The notes: generated by a model from the sequence alone, not told the origin. Shown: positions 1-5,873, numbered from the stretch's first letter. The stretch is 6,720 nt of DNA from Deinococcales bacterium (GCA_025359705.1 JANYFS010000563.1:1-6720); one strand, 5' to 3'. Program-made: numbers and translations.

Positions 1-61
1 TGAGACAAATTGCAAAGAATTTCTCGAGTGAAAAGTAAAAATCATTGCTAATGCAACAGGG

Positions 62-106
62 AAGGGTGTGTATTCTGGCTACTGAGTCGGAATCACACCT
101 TTTTTT
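62..106 (+). terminator. Terminator-like hairpin just upstream of ohr
   Basis: Bases 62-70 pair with 94-102 (eight Watson-Crick pairs plus one G-T), and a run of seven Ts (100-106) begins within the right arm. The 23-base loop can form a small inner stem (GGCT/AGTC). This has the form of a rho-independent terminator on the plus strand. Its T run ends only 16 bases before the ohr start, so it either ends transcription of a gene left of the window or acts as an attenuator in the ohr leader. Only sequence geometry supports it. Confidence 0.5.
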
Positions 107-111
107 GGCTC

Positions 112-118
112 GAGGAGA
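112..118 (+). promoter_or_regulatory. Ribosome binding site of ohr
   Basis: GAGGAGA lies 4 bases before the ATG at 123 and fixes this start over the longer upstream reading frame. Its first three bases are the end of a CTCGAG palindrome (109-114), so the iterated palindrome and the Shine-Dalgarno overlap. Confidence 0.7.
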
Positions 119-122
119 ACCT

Positions 123-557
123 ATGATCACCCTAATCAAAACCCTATATGTTGCCGAAGCCACTGCCACCGGAGGCCGTACCGGACACGCCAAAAGCAGC
201 GACGGTCTACTGAGCGTGGCGCTGAGAAGCCCCGTAGAGTTGGGTGGAACCGATAACTCTGGAACCAACCCCGAGCAATTGTTTGCGGCGGGTTACGCGG
301 CTTGCTTTCAAGGTGCCTTGGCAGTGGCGGGCCGCCGTGCCAAAGTGGACACTTCTGCTTCGTTGGTGGCTGCCAAAGTCACGCTTGGAACCATCGAGGG
401 TGGGGCTTTTGGCTTGGCGGTAGAACTTCAAGTGACTATTCCAGGATTGACTGTTGAGCAAGCCCACCCCATCGTGGAAGCAGCCCACCAGGTTTGCCCC
501 TACAGCAACGCCACTCGAGGGAACATCGAAGTCAAACTCACCACACTCGAGGGCTAA
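123..557 (+). CDS. ohr: Organic hydroperoxide resistance protein, Ohr/OsmC family
   Basis: Predicted 144-residue cytoplasmic thiol peroxidase that reduces organic and fatty-acid hydroperoxides to alcohols; in characterised Ohr proteins it is recycled by lipoylated dehydrogenase components. The length is typical of Ohr. The first catalytic cysteine is C61 (YAACF) and the second C125, in the Ohr hallmark CPYSNATRGN. R19 and E51, which organise the active site in characterised Ohr proteins, fall at the same positions. The CPYSNATRGN motif favours Ohr over OsmC. The start at 123 is chosen because the homology begins there and a GAGGAGA site precedes it; the frame continues upstream to 45 but that part looks unlike Ohr. 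The gene stands alone: it converges on nfeD, with a terminator at 708-746. OhrR-type control is usual in the family, but no ohrR gene or clear operator is visible. Confidence 0.95.
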   Translation: MITLIKTLYVAEATATGGRTGHAKSSDGLLSVALRSPVELGGTDNSGTNPEQLFAAGYAACFQGALAVAGRRAKVDTSASLVAAKVTLGTIEGGAFGLAVELQVTIPGLTVEQAHPIVEAAHQVCPYSNATRGNIEVKLTTLEG

Positions 558-807
558 ACAGATTTCCTTGAGAAGGTATAGCGCTAAGCACTGAGATGGA
601 TACACATGTTCGAGATGTGATGAGGATTTTCGCGTGAGACAAGATTTACCAAGAATCATTCGAGGTATTTTTGTGTTGATCATTTCGAATTGCGCTATAA
701 AAGAACACTCGAGCGGAAGCCATTTCAACTTCCGCTCGAGCTTTTTAGTTGGTTATTCGTGGTTATTTAGGGGTTTTGTGGCTCGAGGGTGGTTTTTAAC
801 TGGCGTT
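558..807. other. Convergent intergenic spacer
   Basis: About 250 bases between the stops of ohr and nfeD. Apart from the terminator at 708-746 I see no convincing gene. Open frames crossing it have GTG or internal starts, no Shine-Dalgarno and no recognisable protein features. A TATAAA hexamer at 696-701 directly precedes the terminator hairpin. Confidence 0.6.
708..746 (+). terminator. Strong intrinsic terminator between convergent ohr and nfeD
   Basis: A perfect 12-bp inverted repeat (CTCGAGCGGAAG, 708-719, and its complement, 729-740) encloses a 9-base loop and is followed by CTTTTT. Each arm starts or ends with a CTCGAG palindrome. On the minus strand the hairpin is followed by TGTTCTTTT, so it may also end nfeD transcription. 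It lies about 150 bases after the ohr stop. Confidence 0.85.
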
Positions 808-1251
808 TTACCTGCCTTCCTTGACTACTTTCAAAACCGTCCCATCCACCCTAACCACCCGTACCACTGTACCAATAGTGCAATCTTCACCTTCCACCGA
901 CCAAACCCCATCCCCAATCTGTACCTTGCCGCGCCCGCCCACAATGGCTTCGGTCACGGGATAGGTTTTGCCAATGTAGTTCCTCGAGCCTTGATTTAAG
1001 CTCGAGTCTGCTTTTTCGGACATGCGGTGGGCCATACCCCGTCGCCATAAAAAAACACTGAGCGCAGAAAACAGAGCGAAGAAAATAAGTTGCACTTGCC
1101 ACGAAGCGGGCATCACCCAAGCCATGATGCCGGTAAACACGGCTCCTGTAGCAAGGCCCAAGAAAAATAGGGCAGGAGTCACCAGCTCGAGGACTGCCAA
1201 AATGAGTGCCAAAATCCACCACGACCACGGTTGCATCCACTCGAGGGGCAT
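808..1251 (-). CDS. Short NfeD-family membrane protein, partner of the SPFH protein
   Basis: Predicted 147-residue membrane protein of the short NfeD type, without the N-terminal serine protease domain of long NfeD. NfeD proteins are encoded next to stomatin/flotillin-type SPFH proteins and are thought to work with them in membrane microdomain organisation and quality control. Hydrophobic segments lie at about residues 11-32, 33-47 and 53-68, followed by a basic WRRG boundary. From about residue 92 a soluble C-terminal part rich in Gly and Val (GRGKVQIGDGVWSVEGED) fits the OB-fold typical of NfeD. The ATG at 1251 is preceded by AGGAGA with a 4-base gap. The gene follows the SPFH gene on the same strand, but the 153-base spacer holds an intergenic repeat element, so co-transcription is likely, not certain. 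The second and third codons of the conserved start region form part of a CTCGAG site. Confidence 0.9.
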   Translation of the reverse strand: MPLEWMQPWSWWILALILAVLELVTPALFFLGLATGAVFTGIMAWVMPASWQVQLIFFALFSALSVFLWRRGMAHRMSEKADSSLNQGSRNYIGKTYPVTEAIVGGRGKVQIGDGVWSVEGEDCTIGTVVRVVRVDGTVLKVVKEGR

Positions 1252-1275
1252 ATGTTCTCCTGTACAGGGTTTTGA

Positions 1276-1392
1276 GAGGGTAAGAGGGTAAGTTTTATTG
1301 AGAGCGAGAGTGCGAGAAAAAGATTGTGTCGCTCGAATTTTTTCTTTCTACGGATAACGGATGACGGACAACGAATAACGAATAACGAACCA
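1276..1392 (+). repeat. Composite intergenic repeat, copy A
   Basis: Three parts occur in order. First come two exact 8-bp direct repeats GAGGGTAA (1276-1283, 1284-1291). Then comes a 30-bp core (1312-1341) that matches 3421-3450 at 26 of 30 positions and includes GAAAAAGATT and CGCTCGAA. Last are six tandem 7-bp units (1351-1392). It fills the spacer between the SPFH and nfeD genes, contains no CTCGAG, and has the near-miss CTCGAA in its core. Orientation is given relative to copy B. Confidence 0.7.
1351..1392 (+). repeat. Six-unit heptanucleotide tandem repeat
   Basis: The units read CGGATAA, CGGATGA, CGGACAA, CGAATAA, CGAATAA and CGAACCA without gaps. It ends 12 bases from the SPFH stop codon. 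It resembles in kind the short heptanucleotide tandem repeats known in some cyanobacteria, though the unit differs. Confidence 0.8.
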
Positions 1393-1404
1393 CAAAAAAC
1401 GTCT

Positions 1405-2322
1405 TCAATCTTTGCTAAACGACTGTTTGGCGATTTCTGCGATGCCCGCAATCGAACCGATCATGCTGCTGGCCTCGAGCGGCATTAGAATCACTTTTTG
1501 ATTGCTCGAGCTGGCGATTTTGCCGAGGGCTTCGATGTATTTTTCGGCAACAAAGTAGTTGATCGCCTGCACATTTCCCGCACTGATCGCCTGAGACAGC
1601 ATGGCAGTGGCCCGTGCTTCGGCGGCGGCTTGGCGCTCGCGGGCTTCGGCTGCCAAAAATGCCGATTGGCGCTCGCCTTCGGCCCGCAAAATTGCCGATT
1701 CTTGTTGCCCTTGCGCCCGCAAAATGGCGGCTTGTTTTTCGCCTTCCGCCTCGAGGATGCTGGCCCGCTTCAGTCGCTCGGCCTTCATTTGCTGAGCCAT
1801 CGACTCCACCAAGGCGGGCGGCGGGGTAATGTCTTTGATTTCTACCCGTGTAATTTTCACTCCCCAAGGTTGAGTGGCTGCGTCCACCACATGCAGCAGC
1901 TTGGAATTGATGATGTCGCGGTTGCTGAGCAGTTCATCGAGGTCCATGCTGCCCATCACACTGCGGATGTTGGTCATGACCAGGTTCAAAATACCGTTTT
2001 TCAGGCCCGAAACCTCATAGGTGGCCTTGGCTGCGTCCAAAATTTGGTAAAAAGTTACCCCGTCCACCCGCACTTGGGCGTTGTCTTTAGTGATCACTTC
2101 TTAGGAAGGCACGTCTAGCACCTGCTCCATCACATTGACTTGTGCTGAGATGCGGTCCAAATAGGGAATGATCAAACTCAAGCCAGGCTCGAGGGTTTTG
2201 GTATAGCGCCCCAGTCGCTCGAGGGTATATTGCCGTCCTTGCGGAACTATTTTTACACCTGCCAAAATGGTGATAAAGGCAAAAACCACCAAGATAATCA
2301 CGAAAATTCCAAATCCTTCCAT
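1405..2322 (-). pseudogene. Stomatin/QmcA-like SPFH membrane protein gene with one in-frame stop
   Basis: The gene has 306 codons including the final TGA and matches the usual QmcA/stomatin-like length, but codon 74 is TAA (2101-2103). The family reads VLDVPSQEVITKDN here; this gene has VLDVPS-stop-EVITKDN in unbroken frame, so one C-to-T change of CAA explains it. The start at 2322 has a strong GGGAGGA site. Residues 4-23 form the membrane anchor. The SPFH domain follows (about 24-180), with the stop inside it. Residues 172-240 form an Ala/Glu-rich coiled coil with four 11-residue units (189-232, such as ILEAEGEKQAA). Such proteins form membrane-associated oligomers and pair with NfeD, encoded just downstream. 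Everything after the stop looks intact. It could be a recent pseudogene, a sequencing error, a readthrough gene, or two polypeptides with restart at GTG 2097; no Shine-Dalgarno precedes that GTG. Confidence 0.85.
2101..2103 (-). other. In-frame TAA at codon 74 of the SPFH gene
   Basis: The minus strand reads CCT TCC TAA GAA GTG ATC. The position is normally glutamine. TAA is also the normal terminator of ohr, nfeD and the rhodanese gene in this window, so a general reassignment of TAA is excluded. Confidence 0.9.
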
Positions 2323-2551
2323 AAAATTCCTCCCAAAGTGTAGGCACGTTTTGGTTGCCCGCCTTTGAGTTATGGTACGCGCTCGAGGGATAGAAGTTTC
2401 CGTGCTGTTGTGCTGAAATTTAGTCTTCTTGAACCACCAAAGAGCGTACACTGTTGCCCTCAAATCCCTCGAGGGAATCGTGTTGAACGTGTGACTCGAT
2501 CTGTATACTTGCTATAAACCTGTTAAATCCTATGCTGTTAGAATAATCTAC
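2323..2551. other. Divergent promoter region between SPFH and rhodanese genes
   Basis: A 229-base spacer that must hold the promoters of both divergent genes. It contains the SPFH ribosome binding site (GGGAGGA, minus strand, 2328-2334), two CTCGAG sites (2382, 2468) and a 12-bp palindrome TCCCTCGAGGGA at 2465-2476. TTGAAC (2483-2488) and TATACT (2504-2509) stand 15 bases apart as a possible plus-strand promoter. I find no convincing minus-strand promoter by eye. Confidence 0.5.
2539..2544 (+). promoter_or_regulatory. Possible leaderless -10 element of the rhodanese gene
   Basis: TAGAAT fits TANNNT and ends 7 bases before the ATG at 2552, which would put transcription start at or next to the start codon. 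No Shine-Dalgarno precedes the gene. The same spacing is seen before the ATGs at 3532 and 4971. No clear -35 is visible. Confidence 0.4.
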
Positions 2552-3394
2552 ATGGCAAAAAACTGGATCTCCCCGCTCGAGCTATCCGAGCGTCTGAATA
2601 CCCCTAACTTGGCCTCCAATCTGGTGATTTTTGATACCCAATTTAGCCTGCCCAAACCCGATCTGGGTCGGCAATTGTACCTCGAGGGGCATGTGCCTGG
2701 GGCCATTTTTTTGGATGTGAATCTGGATCTCTCAAATACTGTGACCACCCATGGTGGACGGCATCCTTTGCCCAATTGGGACGTTTTTGTGGGCAAGCTC
2801 GAGGCGGCGGGGGTGAGCAACACCTCCGAAGTGGTGATTTACGACGATATGGGTTCGATGTACGCGGTGCGGCTGTGGTGGATGCTCAAATATTTGGGCC
2901 ACAACAACGTAAAAGTGCTGAACGGCGGCCTTAATGCTTGGCTGGAGGCAGGTTTTGAAATGCAAAGCGGTGAACCCCAAACTGTTGCCCAAAAAGGAAC
3001 TTTTGTAGCCCACCCTCGAGCGGAAATGCTCATTGATGTGGATTTTGTGCGCTCTGCCCTTGAGTCGGGAGCCTTCCGTTTGCTGGATGCACGGGCCGCA
3101 GACCGTTTTCGCGGCGAGAACGAAACTATCGACCCTGTGGCGGGACATATCCCCACTGCCCAAAGTTTTCCCTTTGCCGAAAACCTCGAGGGAGGAAAAT
3201 TTAAAGATCGGGCGGCCCTCGAGCAGCGTTTTGCGGGCATCGACGACCAAACCATTTTGTACTGCGGCTCTGGGGTGACTGCGGCCCATAATTTTATTGT
3301 GCTAGACGAGTTGGGCGTGCGGCCCAAGTTGTATGGGGGAAGTTGGAGTGATTGGATTAGTTATCCTGAGAATGAAGTGGAGAAAGGAGGGTAA
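2552..3394 (+). CDS. sseA: Two-domain rhodanese: 3-mercaptopyruvate/thiosulfate sulfurtransferase
   Basis: Predicted 280-residue cytoplasmic sulfurtransferase that moves a sulfane sulfur from 3-mercaptopyruvate or thiosulfate to a thiol or cyanide through a cysteine persulfide. There are two rhodanese domains: an inactive N-terminal one (about 5-140, with EGHVPGAIFLD, VVIYDD and NGGLNAW) and a catalytic C-terminal one (about 155-275). The latter contains LLDARAADRFRGE, DPVAGHIPTA and the active-site loop CGSGVTA with nucleophile C238. CGSGVTA fits the mercaptopyruvate type better than the CR-containing loops of typical thiosulfate enzymes, but substrate cannot be settled by sequence. Length is normal and both domains look intact. 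The start at 2552 has no Shine-Dalgarno and probably lies at the 5' end of the transcript. It is divergent from the SPFH gene; intergenic repeat copy B follows it. Confidence 0.93.
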   Translation: MAKNWISPLELSERLNTPNLASNLVIFDTQFSLPKPDLGRQLYLEGHVPGAIFLDVNLDLSNTVTTHGGRHPLPNWDVFVGKLEAAGVSNTSEVVIYDDMGSMYAVRLWWMLKYLGHNNVKVLNGGLNAWLEAGFEMQSGEPQTVAQKGTFVAHPRAEMLIDVDFVRSALESGAFRLLDARAADRFRGENETIDPVAGHIPTAQSFPFAENLEGGKFKDRAALEQRFAGIDDQTILYCGSGVTAAHNFIVLDELGVRPKLYGGSWSDWISYPENEVEKGG

Positions 3395-3405
3395 CGCTTC
3401 GCGCT

Positions 3406-3503
3406 CGTGAGGGCGTGAGGGCGTGAAAAAGATTTTGGCGCTCGAACTTTTACCTATCTTTAACGAAAAATGAATCACGAATCACCAAACGGACAACGGA
3501 TTA
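3406..3503 (+). repeat. Composite intergenic repeat, copy B
   Basis: The order of parts is as in copy A: two 8-bp direct repeats GAGGGCGT (3409-3416, 3417-3424), the 30-bp core (3421-3450, overlapping the last repeat), and degenerate 7-bp units (3464-3503). It lies between the rhodanese stop and the next start and contains no CTCGAG, again with CTCGAA in the core. Confidence 0.65.
3464..3503 (+). repeat. Degenerate heptanucleotide tandem repeat
   Basis: Units read CGAAAAA, TGAATCA, CGAATCA, CCAAA (two bases short), CGGACAA, CGGATTA. CGGACAA is identical to one unit of the repeat at 1351-1392; the others differ at one to three bases from units there. Confidence 0.6.
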
Positions 3504-3518
3504 CTACCCAAACCCTTG

Positions 3519-3524
3519 TAAAAT
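3519..3524 (+). promoter_or_regulatory. Possible leaderless -10 element of the FAD oxidoreductase gene
   Basis: TAAAAT ends 7 bases before the ATG at 3532 with no Shine-Dalgarno between them, the same arrangement as at 2539 and 4958. The -35 region is not recognisable and would fall in repeat copy B. Confidence 0.4.
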
Positions 3525-3531
3525 ATCCCCT

Positions 3532-4827
3532 ATGGCAATTCAAAACATGCAAAACATCATCGTAATCGGGGCGGGTTTGGCAGGGCTAACTGCGGCTCGA
3601 GTGCTGAAACGTGCTGGGCGCAGTGTGCGGGTTCTCGAGTCTACAGACCGTGTGGGAGGGCGGGTCAAGACTCGAGTGCGGGAGGGTTTTACCTTGGATG
3701 CGGGGTTTCAGGTGCTATTTACGGGGTATCCTGCGGTAAAACGCAATCTGGATTTGGAATCCCTCGAGCTGGTGGCCCTCGAGCCTGGGGCGGTGTTGTA
3801 TGGCAGCAAGGGGCGCTCGAGCTTGGGTGATCCGTTTCGGGGGGTGGGCAATATTCTGCCTTCGGTGATCAATCCGTATCTGACCCTCAAAGACAAACTG
3901 TTGGTGGCAAAACTGGCCCTCGAGCTGCGGGTGGGGCAACCTTGGGAGGTATTGCGCGGCAAAGACTCAGCTACCAAAGACTTTTTAAGCGATTATGGTT
4001 TCTCCAGCGTGGCCCTCGAGCAGTTTTTCGGCCCGTTTTTTGGGGGGATTTTTCTAAACCGCGCACTGGATACCTCGAGCCAGTTGTTCAAATACTATTT
4101 TCGGATGCTGATCGAAGGCCAAACTGCTTTGCCCACGGGTGGCATGGGCGAGGTATCGCGGCAGTTGGCAAGGGGGCTAAGTATCGAGTACGGAATACGG
4201 GTGGAGCGGCTCGAGTGGCTCAACGATCAGGTGCAAATTCACAGCTTGCGTGGTGATTTTGAGGCCGACGCAGTGATTTTGGCGGTCAGCCCACCCGAAC
4301 TCGAGCGACTACTGGGCATCCAAAACCCCCTGCCCAGTGTAGCTTCCACCTATCTGTATTTTGCCAGTCCTACTCCGTTCGAGTCTGGGAAACGGTTGCT
4401 TTTGAATGCGGGTTCGGGCCTGATCAACACAAGTCTAATCAACAATGCTTTGTGGGTTTCCAATGCCGTTCCCAGCTACGCCCCAACGGGTCAGGGGTTG
4501 CTCAGTGTCACGGTTTTGGGAAGTCCAGACCTGACCGATGCCGAACTCGAGCAGCACATCCGCCTCGAGCTGGCAGCCTGGTACGGTGAAAGCGAAGTAC
4601 AAAAGTTGCGTTTGCTCGAGGTGGAGCGCATTGCCCACGCTCAATTTGCTCAAAATGCAGGGTTTTCTGGCAAGTTACTGGGTCACTCGAGCGCTGTGGA
4701 AAACGTCTACATCGCCTCCGAACTCAACGCGATGAGCAGCATCCAGGGTGCAATGGAAAGTGGGGAAAAAGCTGTTGCCGCACTGTTGGGCGATGTACAG
4801 GGTATGAGCCGCCCTCGAGGGGGATAG
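3532..4827 (+). CDS. FAD-dependent amine oxidase / carotenoid-desaturase-like oxidoreductase
   Basis: Predicted 431-residue flavoprotein of the amine oxidase/phytoene desaturase/protoporphyrinogen oxidase superfamily. The N-terminal Rossmann motif is IIVIGAGLAGLTAA (GxGxxG at residues 13-18), followed by the ribose-binding acidic residue E36 and DRVGGRV (39-45). Further family traits are LDAGFQV near residue 58, FFGPFFGGIF near 165, the GGMGEVSRQLA turn before the middle domain, and the C-terminal FAD-contact region IASELNAMSSIQGAMESG (about 399-416). Length suits this superfamily, close to bacterial desaturase-like proteins. The substrate cannot be deduced, and no other carotenoid or heme gene is nearby to help. 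E36 is encoded inside a CTCGAG site. With 16 such sites this is the densest gene in the window. No Shine-Dalgarno is present. The stop TAG (4825) sits within an inverted repeat made of two CTCGAG copies. Confidence 0.88.
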   Translation: MAIQNMQNIIVIGAGLAGLTAARVLKRAGRSVRVLESTDRVGGRVKTRVREGFTLDAGFQVLFTGYPAVKRNLDLESLELVALEPGAVLYGSKGRSSLGDPFRGVGNILPSVINPYLTLKDKLLVAKLALELRVGQPWEVLRGKDSATKDFLSDYGFSSVALEQFFGPFFGGIFLNRALDTSSQLFKYYFRMLIEGQTALPTGGMGEVSRQLARGLSIEYGIRVERLEWLNDQVQIHSLRGDFEADAVILAVSPPELERLLGIQNPLPSVASTYLYFASPTPFESGKRLLLNAGSGLINTSLINNALWVSNAVPSYAPTGQGLLSVTVLGSPDLTDAELEQHIRLELAAWYGESEVQKLRLLEVERIAHAQFAQNAGFSGKLLGHSSAVENVYIASELNAMSSIQGAMESGEKAVAALLGDVQGMSRPRGG

Positions 4828-4841
4828 CGATAGCTCGAGGG
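4812..4841 (+). repeat. Inverted repeat of two CTCGAG palindromes around the FAD gene stop
   Basis: CCCTCGAG (4812-4819) and CTCGAGGG (4834-4841) can form an 8-bp stem with a 14-base loop that contains the stop codon. No T run follows, so it is not a typical terminator; it may be a by-product of palindrome density. Confidence 0.4.
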
Positions 4842-4906
4842 TAAGTGGGTAAAGAGGTCAGGGATGAAATTATTTGCGTTTTTTGCTCTTTTACTAAAAA
4901 CGAACC
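4837..4906 (+). repeat. Possible decayed third copy (C) of the composite repeat
   Basis: GAGGGTAA and GTGGGTAA (4837-4852) match the paired 8-bp units of copy A, and downstream CTTTTAC and AAAAACGAA recall the core end and heptads of copy B. Its first unit overlaps the CTCGAG at 4834-4839. The resemblance is partial and only the first part is convincing. Confidence 0.35.
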
Positions 4907-4957
4907 CTATACAAATCCCTTAACCTTCTCCCAAAGCAAGAATCAGCTTTGCTGGCT

Positions 4958-4963
4958 TAAACT
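4958..4963 (+). promoter_or_regulatory. Possible leaderless -10 element of the WHy lipoprotein gene
   Basis: TAAACT ends 7 bases before the ATG at 4971, as for the two preceding genes. It supports 4971 over the internal ATG at 5007 and the upstream GTG at 4845. No -35 is clear. Confidence 0.35.
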
Positions 4964-4970
4964 GTTGACC

Positions 4971-5873
4971 ATGCGGCAATATACACAGCAATCCACACAG
5001 CAATCGATGATCAAAACAACACTCACAACTCTTGGATTGGCAGCGGTGGCGAGTTTGAGCCTCTCGAGCTGTTTCCCTCGAGCCAGTGCGGGGGTGCAGC
5101 CACCACGCATCGAGGTGGAGGACACGGTTTTGCTCAAATTGAACCCGCCCAGTTTGGGGATTGCACCCGAGGCGGTGCTGGGGCTGAAGCTGAAGATCAC
5201 CAATCCCAATCCGTTTGGGGTGAATATTGCCAGAATCCAAGGCAAACTCTATTTGGATGACGGCGAATCGGGGGGGGTGGAAATTCCTGGCCTGAACATC
5301 AACCCCACAGGAACCTCGAGGGTGGAAACCCAAATCAGTATTCCGCTGAACGAGGGCAATCTGAACCGCTTTATCAAGGTGGTGCAAGGCAAAAGCGTCA
5401 CCTACCGAGTAGACGGAACCCTAACCCTCGAGGCGGGAGTGTTGGGCAAGCCCGTTTTGGGGCCATACACCGTGTTTCAAGGGGTGATCCGTGATGCGCC
5501 GCTACTGACCGCGCCAAACTTCCGTTTCCGCCCCGAATTGACCCGTCTGAACATTGGTTTTGATGGCATCACCCTCGAGACTGGGCTAGAGATTCAAAAC
5601 CCCAATATTTTGGGATTCCGTTTGAAGGTTCCACTCGAGCTGAAAATTGGCGGTGAAACCGTGGCAGGAGCCAGCCTAGACAGCGTAATTCCCGCTCGAG
5701 ATTCAGGGATTTCTTACCTGACTTTTCGCTTCAATCCGCTAAAAGTACCCCAAGCCTTGCTGCGCGGAGCTTTCAACTTTACCTTGTCGGGCCGCCCTAC
5801 GGTTTCGGCCCCTGGTTTTGGTGAAAAAGCATTTGACTTTGGACTGTTGACGGAGGGGAGCGCCCAGAAGTGA
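4971..5873 (+). CDS. Lipoprotein with two LEA14/WHy-type domains
   Basis: Predicted 300-residue secreted lipoprotein of unknown role. A signal peptide (K15, then hydrophobic residues to LSSC) ends at lipobox C34, so the mature protein is probably lipid-anchored outside the inner membrane. Two tandem LEA14/WHy-like beta domains follow: LKITNPNPFGVNI with NPN at 78-80, and LEIQNPNILGFRL with NPN at 210-212. The NPN turn after a hydrophobic strand is the family hallmark. These domains are linked in other organisms to desiccation or stress tolerance, but no function can be assigned here. Start choice is uncertain: 4971 has a TAAACT box at leaderless spacing, while 5007 gives a more compact 22-residue signal peptide; neither has a Shine-Dalgarno. 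The frame extends to a GTG at 4845, but that part does not look like a signal peptide. The stop overlaps the amidase start by 4 bases. Confidence 0.85.
   Translation: MRQYTQQSTQQSMIKTTLTTLGLAAVASLSLSSCFPRASAGVQPPRIEVEDTVLLKLNPPSLGIAPEAVLGLKLKITNPNPFGVNIARIQGKLYLDDGESGGVEIPGLNINPTGTSRVETQISIPLNEGNLNRFIKVVQGKSVTYRVDGTLTLEAGVLGKPVLGPYTVFQGVIRDAPLLTAPNFRFRPELTRLNIGFDGITLETGLEIQNPNILGFRLKVPLELKIGGETVAGASLDSVIPARDSGISYLTFRFNPLKVPQALLRGAFNFTLSGRPTVSAPGFGEKAFDFGLLTEGSAQK
5852..5860 (+). promoter_or_regulatory. Ribosome binding site of the amidase gene
   Basis: GGAGGGGAG within the end of the lipoprotein gene stands 9 bases before the GTG at 5870 and decides this non-ATG start. Confidence 0.65.

Noticed and set aside
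1..664. Similarity between 1-28 and 635-664 (both start TGAGACAA and end TCGAG, sharing AAGAAT).
   Set aside because: The match needs two gaps and the sequences after it do not align; too short to separate from chance by eye.
671..701. A promoter-like pair (TTGTGT and TATAAA) directly before the terminator at 708, suggesting a small RNA.
   Set aside because: The spacer would be 19 bases and the RNA would consist of little more than the terminator hairpin.
634..999. Open frame of 121 codons on the plus strand in the spacer and opposite nfeD.
   Set aside because: It starts with GTG without a Shine-Dalgarno, runs antisense through a well-supported gene and has no recognisable protein features.
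2101..2103. Reassignment of TAA to glutamine.
   Set aside because: ohr, nfeD and the rhodanese gene end at TAA exactly where their families end, so TAA works as a stop here.
1498..2118. Plus-strand open frame of 206 codons opposite the SPFH gene.
   Set aside because: The GC-rich coiled-coil coding repeat on the other strand keeps this frame open; no Shine-Dalgarno and a low-complexity translation.
115..2187. Long stretches without CTCGAG at 115-513 and 1756-2187, which might suggest recently acquired DNA.
   Set aside because: With 58 sites at a mean spacing of 116 bases, one or two gaps of 400-430 bases are expected by chance; gene content there is ordinary.
2732..3289. Long minus-strand open frame opposite the rhodanese gene.
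   Set aside because: Shadow of a gene with clear family motifs; its translation is rich in His, Arg and Ser and shows no domain.
4845..4970. N-terminal extension of the lipoprotein frame to GTG 4845.
   Set aside because: It would place 42 residues of non-signal sequence, partly encoded by a probable intergenic repeat, before the start of the signal-peptide region at 4971.
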